Below, one piece after another: positions 1 through 8,675 of a stretch of 64,000 bases of DNA (the stretch's first letter is position 1; each line of letters begins with the position of its first letter). This DNA is from Scytonema sp035967975. Lineage in GTDB: Bacteria > Cyanobacteriota > Cyanobacteriia > Cyanobacteriales > Nostocaceae. Under the pieces are notes generated by a model. The model ran no database searches and was not told the origin of the DNA. It was given only the letters and a program-made list of their open reading frames with translations. The stretch covers positions 1 to 64,000 of the forward strand of contig JAWQFQ010000006.1 of NCBI GenBank assembly GCA_035967975.1, given 5' to 3'. A program made the position numbers and the translations under genes.

Positions 1-2
1 GC

Positions 3-134
3 CAAATCCGGTTTTTGAGAAAAAAGTTGTTCTAAAGGCATGAAGATAGACATGGATTGAGTGTGTTCAAGATTAGGGACTTCCAAGCAATAAATGTAGC
101 TTGCTTCAATCCAATCTACAATATCTGCTATTCA
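3..134 (-). other. Open frame fragment running off the window edge
   Basis: On the minus strand a reading frame stays open for 43 codons from just after a TGA (plus-strand bases 132-134) to the window start. Its composition is protein-like, for example IVDWIEASYIYCLEVPNLEH, but it has no ATG or GTG near the stop and I do not recognise the family. It could be the interior of a gene interrupted by the TGA, or a remnant. It lies beside a decayed hydrolase, which favours a remnant. Confidence 0.25.
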
Positions 135-203
135 AGGACTACAATCAGTAGAGAAAAAACTCCACCGATTAGGCTCGTCTTTATGGTAATTCACATTGTA
201 TAA

Positions 204-800
204 CTTGAGCGCACAATCGCAAAACAGCATGAAAAATCACCCTTCTCTGGTGTAATTTGGGTCAAAGAGAAAAGCGAAATTGTTTATGCCAAAAGTTACG
301 GTCTCGCAAATCGCTCTGAAGCGATACCCAATACTCTTAATACCAGATTTGCTACAGCCTCTGGCACCAAAACATTCACCAGTGCAGCAATATGTCAACT
401 GGTTGAGAAAAATTTACTCACGTTTGATACACTTCTCAAAGATTGTTTGAATATTCCCTTTCCCAATTTCGATCCAGCGATCGCAGTCCATCATTTGCTG
501 ACTCATAGTTCAGGTATTCCAGACTACTTTGATGAGACAATAATGGATAGTAATTATGAGGATGTATGGAAAGACCGACCGATGTATAGCGTATGCACCT
601 TGGAAGACTTTTTGCCAATGTTTCAACATCGGGCTATGGAATTTGCTCCAGGTGAAAGATTCTGTTACAACAATGCGGGATACATCCTATTAGGACTAAT
701 TGTTGAGCAGGTTAGCAAACTGAGTTTTCGAGAATATGTCGAAGCTAATATTTTTGCAATCTGCAATATGACAGATAGCGGTTTTTTTGCAATGGATTGA
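204..800 (+). pseudogene. Decayed serine hydrolase (beta-lactamase/class C PBP family)
   Basis: The open frame encodes about 199 residues resembling the first half of a PF00144 beta-lactamase-like serine hydrolase. A family-typical S-x-x-K box (ASGTKTFT) holds the expected nucleophile and general base. It is followed by HHLLTHSSGIPDYF and, later, by a Y-N-N-A-G-Y segment supplying the usual Y-x-N-type motif. No start codon precedes the conserved region: an in-frame TAA lies at 201-203 and the first in-frame TTG (447) is beyond the catalytic box. The frame ends in TGA after FFAMD, where homologues continue for well over 100 further residues with the HxG-type motif. Both ends are therefore missing and I call it a pseudogene. 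Family assignment is secure; the alternative of an intact short protein from the TTG is unlikely because it would lack the serine. Confidence 0.75.
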
Positions 801-956
801 GAAACACGCATTCTACTTGGTGCTAGATTGACACATTCGCTGCTTTGTATTATTGTATAATACATAGGTAATAAACAAAGTGTTGTATGAGCGTTTTTCG
901 TCTACGGTGGAAATAAATAATGATATTTGTAGTCAGTTTATTCTGTTCACGCCTGT

Positions 957-1038
957 AAGGGCGAACAACCGTTCGCCCCTACACCCCTACACCCCACACC
1001 CTACACCCCTACACCCCACACCCTACACCCTACACCCC
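957..1038. repeat. Low-complexity CTACACCC repeats with GGGCGAAC palindrome
   Basis: The gene-poor stretch 801-1110 holds a short inverted repeat (GGGCGAACAACCGTTCGCCCC, about 960-980) followed by iterations of CTACACCCCACACC. The palindrome core also occurs inside the element at 18898-18988. I see no gene here. Confidence 0.7.
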
Positions 1039-1110
1039 AAAGCCGAGTGAGTTACACTACGTTAACGCACCCTACAACTTTATGATTGACTTCATAAATC
1101 AGCCAGACTT

Positions 1111-2313
1111 ATGGATTTTGATTACTATCGACAAAACGAAGGCGCTTCCAGTAATAACAACCGTCAAAGTTTGCTAGCAAGTGGCTGGCGACCTTTTCAC
1201 CGTGAGTTAGACTGGGGGTTTTTACACCATCTATTGTTTAATGACACAAAGGAGTTTACTCAAAAAAGTTTGAATTTAGCTAGTAGTATGGCTGATATTT
1301 TAGGGCGGACGAACTATACGTGGTGGGCTAACGTCTTAAATATTGTATCGGATAATACGCGTTATGAAGTAGAAAAATTTTGGAATTACATCACACCCGA
1401 TCCTCTGTCTCCAGATCATCGTTACAAAGATGTTATATCTACAGAGACGCCGATTGTTCAATTTGTAAGTCGGAACAGTATTCCCATTGATTACGTTCTG
1501 AATCGCCTCCAAGAAATTACTGTGTTGCGTGTTTTAAAGTTACTAGACCGTCCTGACATTATTACTCAATATTATTTAGAACGGGATTTTTATTTACCTG
1601 TCGAAAAGTTTGTGAGTTGGGAACGGTTGGATGTTGTTAATACTGTTTATGCTTACTGGTCTAACTATGACGTTTGGTTACAGATTGATTCCTTCGATAG
1701 GGGAAGACGCCAGTATACTTTAATGGCAAAAAATCTAGCCCCACTGATTAATAAAGCAACGTACGACTTAGCTGTGATGCTAAGTGGATATCAGAGTCGT
1801 GTGGGTAGGGTTCACAGTCAATTTCCCATTCACAGTTTCCCATCTGATATTCAAAACTTTACTGATACCGTTCAACAAGCGATTCTTAACCAGCAGCAGT
1901 TAGCAGTTTTAGTAAACGGAGAACCAGGAACAGGTAAGACAGTGTGGACACAAGCTGTCGCTAAGGAAATTATTGCGCCCTTGGGATATGTGACTTTTAT
2001 TTTGGATCATGATGCGATCGCTAACTTTGTACCACCAACCTACTTAGAAAAAATTTGTATCATTATTAATGAGGCTGATAATTTAGCACAAAATCGTGCT
2101 AGCGAAGTTGCACAATACAGTAATAAGACGGAACACATTTTGAGTTTGCTAGATGGTACCTTATATCAAAGTATTATTGATGACACAGGTATCCACGTAC
2201 AGCAAAGATTGGTAGTCTTGATGACTTGTAATACAACAGAAAGATTAGACCCAGCAATATTACGCAAGGGGAGAGTAGATTTGATATATGAATTTACACA
2301 AAGATATGTGTAA
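1111..2313 (+). CDS. AAA family ATPase with atypical Walker B
   Basis: A 400-residue protein. Residues 1-240 form a conserved-looking but unassigned N-terminal region rich in aromatic residues. The C-terminal third is a AAA module with Walker A GEPGTGKT (about 270-277) and a Walker B region reading IIINEAD (about 317-323), in which the usual Asp is Asn. A sensor-like TCNTTERLDPAILRKGR follows, close to the BCS1/FtsH style of AAA domain. The start ATG is the first in the frame. The second AAA gene begins 38 bases after the stop on the same strand, so the two are probably co-transcribed and may form a hetero-oligomer. The family is certain. The cellular role is unknown, and nothing nearby (protease, nuclease) fixes it. 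The Asn in Walker B suggests weak or no hydrolysis by this subunit, which is an inference. Confidence 0.85.
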   Translation: MDFDYYRQNEGASSNNNRQSLLASGWRPFHRELDWGFLHHLLFNDTKEFTQKSLNLASSMADILGRTNYTWWANVLNIVSDNTRYEVEKFWNYITPDPLSPDHRYKDVISTETPIVQFVSRNSIPIDYVLNRLQEITVLRVLKLLDRPDIITQYYLERDFYLPVEKFVSWERLDVVNTVYAYWSNYDVWLQIDSFDRGRRQYTLMAKNLAPLINKATYDLAVMLSGYQSRVGRVHSQFPIHSFPSDIQNFTDTVQQAILNQQQLAVLVNGEPGTGKTVWTQAVAKEIIAPLGYVTFILDHDAIANFVPPTYLEKICIIINEADNLAQNRASEVAQYSNKTEHILSLLDGTLYQSIIDDTGIHVQQRLVVLMTCNTTERLDPAILRKGRVDLIYEFTQRYV

Positions 2314-2351
2314 GAAATGTATATTTTCATCCAATTAAAAGCGTTACAACT

Positions 2352-3614
2352 GTGAAAATTCAACAACTGATTTTAGACGCACTTAACCTTCCTACTAACG
2401 CTATCACCTACCACGTTAGTCAAGAACTCGCCGCATTTTATCCTAAAAAAGCTATCGTAGAAGTGAACGATAGTGCTTTTGATATCGAAAGATACGCTGA
2501 AGCAAATTTATGTAGTATCGCATACGATTCCTATGTCCACAATCAGATTATTTCTGGTTGGAATGGAATGGAACACAAAATTTACAATTATACTGAAAAT
2601 GCTAGCTTTACAATAACATGGGAAGGACAGCAAATTGATATCCTGCTCATAAGTTTTCAGGATGGTTATTGTAAATCCAGATATTACTGGCTATTAGCTG
2701 ACAACAAAGAGATTGCTGAAAATTTCTTGAGCGCAGTATGCGAGTGGAGTACAGAAATTAGAGGCGAAATTTTAGTATTTGAAGATGGTTACTGGTCGAA
2801 AAACACAGATTTGTTTAACTCGATTCAAAACTCGACTTTTGAGAATTTGATATTACCCACAACCTTAAAACAAGATATTCAAAACGACTTGGCAGGCTTT
2901 TTTACCTCACAAGAGACTTATGAAGCTTGCGGCGTACCTTGGAAGCGAGGGATTTTGTTTATTGGTTCTCCTGGGAATGGCAAAACTCATGCAGTTAAAG
3001 CTTTAATTAATAAGATACAGCAACCTTGCTTGTATGTCAAAAGCTTACAGTCACAGTACGAAAGCCCTCACCACAACATTCGTCAAGTTTTCCAAAGAGC
3101 GAGACAGTCTGCGCCATGTGTTCTGGTGTTAGAAGATATTGATTCGTTGATAGAGGGAGATAACCGCTCATTCTTTTTAAACGAACTTGATGGTTTTGCT
3201 GCTAATACCGGAATTGCGATTATAGCGACAACAAACCACCCAGAGCGAATAGATCCAGCAATTTTAGAACGCCCCAGCCGATTTGACCGCAAATATTACT
3301 TTGAGTTACCTGCTTTAGCAGAACGCATAGCATATATTAACTTATGGAATGGGAAATTTAAACCTGTCATGCGTCTATCGGATGTAGCCGTCACTCAGAT
3401 TGCTGAAATGACTGATGGGTTCTCCTATGCTTACCTCAAAGAACTCATCCTCTCTTCTATGATGCATTGGATGGGGTCAATGGAAACTGGCGCAATGGAG
3501 AAAAGCATGATTTCTCAAGTTACTGCTTTACGAAAACAAATGAGCAGTACAACTGCTGAATCAATGTCAACGTCAGCGTTCAGCCAAGAGCAATCAGCCA
3601 TAGCGCTTTTGTAA
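2352..3614 (+). CDS. AAA family ATPase, partner of the preceding gene
   Basis: A 420-residue protein starting with GTG. Residues 1-170 are an unassigned N-terminal region. The AAA core follows, with Walker A GSPGNGKT (about 205-212), Walker B VLVLEDIDSL (about 257-266), sensor 1 IIATTNHPERIDPA and an R-P-S-R-F-D-R segment that supplies the expected arginine fingers. The sequence resembles FtsH/BCS1-type AAA domains but has no protease domain and no clear membrane anchor. Unlike its upstream neighbour it keeps acidic Walker B residues and arginine fingers. The pair therefore looks like one catalytic and one weakened subunit. The tail is rich in Ser/Thr. The role is unknown. Confidence 0.85.
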   Translation: MKIQQLILDALNLPTNAITYHVSQELAAFYPKKAIVEVNDSAFDIERYAEANLCSIAYDSYVHNQIISGWNGMEHKIYNYTENASFTITWEGQQIDILLISFQDGYCKSRYYWLLADNKEIAENFLSAVCEWSTEIRGEILVFEDGYWSKNTDLFNSIQNSTFENLILPTTLKQDIQNDLAGFFTSQETYEACGVPWKRGILFIGSPGNGKTHAVKALINKIQQPCLYVKSLQSQYESPHHNIRQVFQRARQSAPCVLVLEDIDSLIEGDNRSFFLNELDGFAANTGIAIIATTNHPERIDPAILERPSRFDRKYYFELPALAERIAYINLWNGKFKPVMRLSDVAVTQIAEMTDGFSYAYLKELILSSMMHWMGSMETGAMEKSMISQVTALRKQMSSTTAESMSTSAFSQEQSAIALL

Positions 3615-3738
3615 GCCATAGAGATGTTTATAATGGTGTCTGAAACGCCCAGAAAATACAAGGGAAACAGGTTTCGCTCGCTGACTGCTGACGGCTAAAG
3701 TGCTGAACGCTTACATATCAACACATTAGTAACAGCAG

Positions 3739-3771
3739 AGAAACCCGGTTTCTTTGAGAAACCGGGTTTCT
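3739..3771. repeat. Dispersed GAAACCCGG palindrome
   Basis: Two 15-base arms (AGAAACCCGGTTTCT and AGAAACCGGGTTTCT) separated by 3 bases. It is the first of at least ten copies in the window. It overlaps a spurious upstream TTG start for the dehydratase that follows. Confidence 0.9.
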
Positions 3772-3816
3772 AGACCTCGCAAGTTTTACCATTCAAATAA
3801 AATTGCCAAGCAGGTA

Positions 3817-4812
3817 ATGTCACAGCATAATTCTGTCACCATCACTGATGTAGAAGCCGCAGCTCAGCGTTTGGCTGGTATTGCTAACCGCACTCCCGTT
3901 CTAACTTCCAGAACTGTTTGCGATCGCCTACACCGGGATTACACCTATCACACTGATAGCCAAGTGTTTTTCAAGTGCGAAAATTTCCAACGCACAGGTT
4001 CTTTTAAGTTCAGAGGTGCATACAACGCCCTATCACAGTTATCGGAAGAACAGAAGCAAAAAGGAGTGCTTACTTTTTCATCTGGTAATCACGCCCAAGG
4101 AATAGCCCTAGCTGGACAACTGTTAAAAATTCCTACCACAGTTGCCATGCCAGATGATGCTCCATCTGTTAAGCTAGCAGCGACACGGGAGTATGGTGCT
4201 GAAGTCATTTTGTACGATCGCAAGCAAACAAACAGAGAAGAATTAGCTCAGACTCTGTTACAGGAACGGCAGCTTACACTGATTCCTCCTTACGACCATC
4301 CACATATCGTAGCAGGACAAGGCACAGCTGCCAAAGAACTCATAGAAGAAGTTGGCGAACTAGACTTACTGTTAGTGTGTTGTGGTGGTGGCGGATTACT
4401 GTCCGGTTCCGCAATTGCTACCAAAGCAGTTTTACCCAACTGTCGGGTGATAGGAGTAGAACCAGCACTTGCGGATGATGCAACACGTTCTTTTTATACC
4501 AAAACTCTGCAAACAGTCAACAATCCAGATACCATTGCTGATGGTGCTCGTACTCCCTACCTAGGTAAAATTACCTTTCCACTGGTGTTGGAATATGTAG
4601 ATGACATGGTTACGGTATCTGAAGAAGCAATTATTCGCACCATGTTCTTTTTGTGGGAACGCCTCAAAATTGTCGTTGAACCCACTGGAGTCCTAGCAGC
4701 CGCCGCTTTGCTCGAAGGTGTGGTGAAAGCACCAGGCGCTAGGGTTGGGGTGATGATTACTGGTGGTAACGTGGATTTGGTTAAAGTCAGTCATTACTTA
4801 AAGAGTAGTTAA
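3817..4812 (+). CDS. PLP-dependent threonine dehydratase / serine racemase-like enzyme
   Basis: A fold-type II PLP enzyme of 331 residues, the usual size for threo-3-hydroxyaspartate dehydratases, serine racemases and catabolic threonine dehydratases. The Schiff-base lysine is Lys64 in GSFKFRGAYNAL, the substrate loop is SSGNHAQG, and the phosphate-binding glycine loop is CCGGGGLLSG (about 188-197). There is no C-terminal ACT regulatory domain, so it is unlikely to be the biosynthetic isoleucine-pathway IlvA. I chose the ATG at 3817 (MSQHNSVT). The longer TTG start at 3754 would translate a dispersed palindromic repeat and is not credible. The predicted reaction is alpha,beta-elimination or racemisation of a hydroxy amino acid in the cytoplasm. 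The exact substrate cannot be read from sequence. Its 3' end overlaps the convergent gene by 15 bases. Confidence 0.9.
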   Translation: MSQHNSVTITDVEAAAQRLAGIANRTPVLTSRTVCDRLHRDYTYHTDSQVFFKCENFQRTGSFKFRGAYNALSQLSEEQKQKGVLTFSSGNHAQGIALAGQLLKIPTTVAMPDDAPSVKLAATREYGAEVILYDRKQTNREELAQTLLQERQLTLIPPYDHPHIVAGQGTAAKELIEEVGELDLLLVCCGGGGLLSGSAIATKAVLPNCRVIGVEPALADDATRSFYTKTLQTVNNPDTIADGARTPYLGKITFPLVLEYVDDMVTVSEEAIIRTMFFLWERLKIVVEPTGVLAAAALLEGVVKAPGARVGVMITGGNVDLVKVSHYLKSS

Positions 4813-5412
4813 AATCCGCTGAAAAGGTTGCAATAAAATACCCAAAATTTTATCAACTTCTTTAATATAATATTCCACTAAGTCTATATAAACAGCCGTT
4901 TTTTCTATAAAGAGAAATCTCCAATTAGTTCCGGTAGTAACAGACCCATAAATCCTGTCCACCTCCTTTCCTTGACTTTGATTAAATAATTGAGCTGCAA
5001 TCATTGCTGCAAGGCATTGACCAAGTCCACCATTAATATCTTCTTTTTTTGCCTCAAAAATAAACATTACCGGGGCAGAAATAAATAATTGCTCCTGCGA
5101 AGCACTAATAATATAATCGCAAAATCCTTGTAATCCTTTGCTGGCATCAACATTAAATTCATTGCCAGAAAAGAGCGAGATTTGATTCTTTAATAACTTT
5201 CTAACTTCTGCCAAAATTGGTGCAATCAAAAACTCAGACCGAGCTTTTTCAGTTGCAATGGAAGTTGCCAAAGGTATGTAATCACTTAAGAGAGTTTTTA
5301 GCAGTTCTGATGGTGGAACTGGTTTTATATCAGCAAATAAATTACTAGTTTCATCGAGTGTTAAATCAAAGCTTTCTTTTACTTTAGGAAGAGTAAAATC
5401 ACTGTAAGCCAT
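4798..5412 (-). CDS. Unknown cyanobacterial protein, possible PD-(D/E)XK nuclease fold
   Basis: A 204-residue protein of a type I associate with cyanobacterial hypothetical proteins. The middle contains a pattern reminiscent of the PD-(D/E)XK core: an Asp in GFCDYIISAS, then hydrophobic strand PVMFIFEAKKED with E-x-K, then LGQCLAAMIAAQL, which resembles the conserved helix with Gln after the active site. The C-terminus is hydrophobic (DKILGILLQPFQ). These motifs are visible, but the nuclease reading is an inference. An inactive or scaffold protein is equally possible. It converges on and overlaps the dehydratase gene by 15 bases. Confidence 0.7.
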   Translation of the reverse strand: MAYSDFTLPKVKESFDLTLDETSNLFADIKPVPPSELLKTLLSDYIPLATSIATEKARSEFLIAPILAEVRKLLKNQISLFSGNEFNVDASKGLQGFCDYIISASQEQLFISAPVMFIFEAKKEDINGGLGQCLAAMIAAQLFNQSQGKEVDRIYGSVTTGTNWRFLFIEKTAVYIDLVEYYIKEVDKILGILLQPFQRILTTL

Positions 5413-5568
5413 CTTTATACTTCGTAATTTTTTCCACAGTTTTTATTAATTTCTGTAACAAAAAAGGAGCTATGTAGATCGCTCCTCAAAACTCTTTGTC
5501 AGAAGAAACGAGTAAGATGGCGAGGAGCGCCCGGTGTCAGCGCGATCGCTACATGACCCTGCTCCTTA

Positions 5569-5919
5569 TCAGTTCTCCACCTCAGACTCAATTAACTTGA
5601 AGCCCCAAGGTTTCAGTACTGCGATCGCTGTTTCTCTATCAACACCTTCATAAACCTCCCATTCGGACTGGGGATCTTTAGGATGACCGTCGCCCACATA
5701 ACCTGCAACTTTTATGACTGGGAAACCCGCCAAGCGATGACGTTCCATTCCTTTCGGGAGTGCTAGTCGAAGTTTACGACCTACGAACTTGGTTGTACTT
5801 GATTTAGCTACAGATTCCCGGACTAAACAGATATCACCAGCCGTTCCCCAAGTCGTTTGGTAGATGTGAAGGAACGAAATATATGTTATCGGTTTAATGG
5901 CTCTTTTTAGAACTTGCAT
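5569..5919 (-). CDS. Hypothetical protein, 116 residues
   Basis: I do not recognise the family. The protein is soluble, with a basic N-terminal half (VGRKLRLALPKGMERHRL) and an acidic C-terminal part (PQSEWEVYEGVDRETAIAVL). An AAGGA ribosome-binding site sits about 10 bases before the ATG, which supports the start. The coding sequence carries HIP1-type GCGATCGC motifs like its neighbours. No signal peptide or membrane segment is visible. Confidence 0.6.
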   Translation of the reverse strand: MQVLKRAIKPITYISFLHIYQTTWGTAGDICLVRESVAKSSTTKFVGRKLRLALPKGMERHRLAGFPVIKVAGYVGDGHPKDPQSEWEVYEGVDRETAIAVLKPWGFKLIESEVEN

Positions 5920-6507
5920 TATCTGTAATCCTTACACTTTGAGAGAAAAATCATATAAGTATTTATTCTCACTGGTTGCAACTACTTTAGTTTTGCAACA
6001 GCGATCAAAATACTTTGATTTAAGTGAGTGTTGCTATCCACATCTATTATTCCAATCTCATTATGCCTTGAAACAGATAATATAGGGCTTTGTTACTCTT
6101 GCTGGTTTTGTAAAACTTCATGATTATACAATAACGCAAGAAGAATTACAGCAAGAGGTATCATACTGTATCCAAATGTTGGAGAAGAAGTGCTATCTGT
6201 AATTGTTATTTTCGATACTACACTCTTGAGCAAACGCTAAAAGGGGTAGCTGACCTGTTACCGATACGATAGGAATACGCATGAGAGCGATCGCATTATT
6301 ATGTATTTGTTAGATACAAACGGTAAGGGCGTTGGCGGAGCCTTCTCCTGTCACCAGACGCACTCGCGTTCGGTGGAGGGTACAGCTGTTCGCCTTTACA
6401 AGATATTTCATGTGTAGCGAAATTTTAGAGAATTGGTATAAGAGATTGTGTCTAAAAAAAAGTGCGTTGCTGATAACACCCGCCCTATGACAAGAATGAG
6501 CCACTAT
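5920..6507. other. Intergenic stretch without a supportable gene
   Basis: It holds a start-less open frame of 38 codons (6086-6202, plus strand) with protein-like sequence (TITQEELQQEVSYC) that may be a gene remnant. It also holds GC-rich dispersed sequence around 6320-6400. I see no RNA gene. Confidence 0.4.
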
Positions 6508-8673
6508 CTAGAACTCACAGGAGTTTTGACAGCGAATACACCCGTTGGAATGTTGTTGTCTAGCTTGATTACATCTTCCACAGTGTGGACAAATGAAAGT
6601 ACCATAATTATTTTCCATCCAGCAAGGAACAGCGAGAACTTCTCTCCCTAGAGTGCGTTCAACCCACCCAGGGTTGGAGTTTTCGTTTTTAACACCTTTT
6701 ACCTGAATATAGGGGTACTTTTGACCACAACCTCCACAGTTTCGAGTCCCCCAAGAAATTTCACAGTGACTACATTCACAACGAAAGCATTGGTTATCTA
6801 GTACTGTAAAGTTACCCAGAGAATGACACACGGGACACACTTGAAATTGTTGGATAAGTTCTTGCGCCTGGGATGGCAAATTTTCTAGATTTTGCAGTTG
6901 AGACAATTGTCCTCTCCCTCTAGAAACAAGGGCTTGCGATTGTCTTATAAGAATCTGAAGATTTGTTTGAAAAAATTGCTCTTGTTCTGGTAAAGGTGAA
7001 CATAAAACTCGGACTTTATTGGACTGATGTTCTTTTTCTAACCAGTTACAATCTTTTAGCAAAGAATCTGGAATATTTCTTTCAAGAGTGGGTGGGTAAG
7101 ATTGATATCTCTGACCATGTAACCACCATTGCATTGCACGAGCAACCCTTTCAAGACTCATAATATCGAGTGGACTAACGGGCAAAATTGCTGGCGCTAA
7201 ACCTCCAGTAATATGGTCGTTACCAAGGGTATTTATCTTGTGCTGAATATAGAGTGGTAGCTTCTTTCTTTCTTCTTCTGTACCTGGATAAAGAATGAGA
7301 GTTAGATTTTCAGAGTTAGGAGTCAGGTTATGAAATAATGTTTCAAGAGTGGAGGTAATTATATCAGAATTATTAGTAGCACTAAGAGTAGCTATGATAG
7401 GAATAATGTGTAGGTCTTTAATCCCATGAGATTGAAGCAAAAATGTCCCATCCTCTTGCCAAGTGAGTGATACCTCTCCTAATTTTCCTTGAAATTGGAT
7501 AGATTGACCGTTGTATGTAGGAATGAGATTGGCGATCGCCTCAAACCCTAATCCCTTGCTCCTATCCTTACCGTTTCCTGTCAAAGCTAGCCCTATTAAC
7601 AAAAGACAAAAGGATTCAAATCCGCGAAAAAGCTCTTGATTCTCCTCAAAGACTTGACGGGAGTTTTTTATTGTTCCCGTGTGATACTGGCTCCATTCCC
7701 TCCATAACAAGTCTACATAACGATAATTTTGGTCGTTCACTAAAATATTTGTTCGTTTGAGAGTCGTTCCCACAGATGCGCGTAGCGGAATAGCTTTATA
7801 TAAAACTGTGTCTATTAAGCTACGCAATTTATACTGCAATTGCTGCAAATCTTGCAGTGTTTCTGCTGACGTTTTGAGTGCTGCTGACGCATTAAAATCT
7901 TGACCCCATAGTGTATAAATGCGTTCCTGATTTCTCCAATGGATATCGCTAGTCGAGCCACTCAAGTACTCGGATTCTTCAAGTTCTTGTTTGAGAGTTC
8001 GCACCTGCTGAAGACGCTGGTGTACATACTCTAATAGGTTGTCAATCAGCCGAGCAGTCACTTTATTTTCATAAATATCCCATAAGTCTTCTCTCACCAT
8101 ACAAAGAACACGCTTAGGTATAACAGAGCGAAAATTCCGTCGTTCCCAATCTTCTGTATGAGCAGCAAGAAATTCAGCAGCATGGGAAGAGGTACGTTGA
8201 GCACGGGATACTGGTAACCTTTCAGTTTCCATTTTGAGGTAAGTTCGAGGACGATGGCAAACTTCTTCAATATGTCCCAAATTTTGCTTAATAATATCTT
8301 CTAACGACTGAATATGAATCTTTTGTTCAATCTCAGGTACTAAGGGCGGTATCTCAACCCAATCTAACCAAGTAGCTGAGTTAGATAATAGCTTTTGTCG
8401 CTCACGCTCAAAAAAACGTAAGCTTTCAGATAAGATATCTGATGATAGCTGCCACTTAGGAAACTGTTTTTCGCAGTGTAATGCACTATCAAGAGAACGC
8501 ATCGACCAACGATGGGTAGAGTCTGGAAAAATATATTCTCTGGAATGCGGAGGTATTCCAAAGGAGTTGATAAGTACCTGTTTCGATTCTACAATAATCT
8601 GCCATTGTCCTAGAGTCAATTGGTCCGGTAGCTCTCTCAAGATGCTCTTTGTGAGGCGGTTCCAAAACTGCAT
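6508..8673 (-). CDS. 721-residue zinc-ribbon protein, last gene of the TerY-P-type operon
   Basis: No family is certain. The N-terminal 600 residues are mostly helical. A stretch around residues 190-240 (VLCMVREDLWDIYENKVTAR followed by a helical LIDNLLEYVHQRL) recalls the start of DUF2357-type proteins that accompany McrB-like ATPases. From about residue 608 there are several Cys pairs: CPVC, CECSHC, CGGC, CPHCGRC and CIRC. These amount to two or more treble-clef or ribbon-like zinc sites, probably for nucleic-acid or protein binding. I cannot see a complete PD-(D/E)XK active site. The gene starts 2 bases after the McrB-like gene, so the two are almost certainly translated together. By position it would be the McrC-equivalent partner (inference). 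Confidence 0.8.
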   Translation of the reverse strand: MQFWNRLTKSILRELPDQLTLGQWQIIVESKQVLINSFGIPPHSREYIFPDSTHRWSMRSLDSALHCEKQFPKWQLSSDILSESLRFFERERQKLLSNSATWLDWVEIPPLVPEIEQKIHIQSLEDIIKQNLGHIEEVCHRPRTYLKMETERLPVSRAQRTSSHAAEFLAAHTEDWERRNFRSVIPKRVLCMVREDLWDIYENKVTARLIDNLLEYVHQRLQQVRTLKQELEESEYLSGSTSDIHWRNQERIYTLWGQDFNASAALKTSAETLQDLQQLQYKLRSLIDTVLYKAIPLRASVGTTLKRTNILVNDQNYRYVDLLWREWSQYHTGTIKNSRQVFEENQELFRGFESFCLLLIGLALTGNGKDRSKGLGFEAIANLIPTYNGQSIQFQGKLGEVSLTWQEDGTFLLQSHGIKDLHIIPIIATLSATNNSDIITSTLETLFHNLTPNSENLTLILYPGTEEERKKLPLYIQHKINTLGNDHITGGLAPAILPVSPLDIMSLERVARAMQWWLHGQRYQSYPPTLERNIPDSLLKDCNWLEKEHQSNKVRVLCSPLPEQEQFFQTNLQILIRQSQALVSRGRGQLSQLQNLENLPSQAQELIQQFQVCPVCHSLGNFTVLDNQCFRCECSHCEISWGTRNCGGCGQKYPYIQVKGVKNENSNPGWVERTLGREVLAVPCWMENNYGTFICPHCGRCNQARQQHSNGCIRCQNSCEF

Positions 8674-8675
8674 AT

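Noticed and set aside
3754..3816. Upstream TTG start for the PLP-dependent dehydratase
   Set aside because: It would translate part of a dispersed palindromic repeat; the ATG at 3817 gives the family's normal N-terminus.
5897..6085. 62-codon open frame
   Set aside because: It overlaps the start of a better-supported minus-strand gene, lacks a ribosome-binding site and has no recognisable content.
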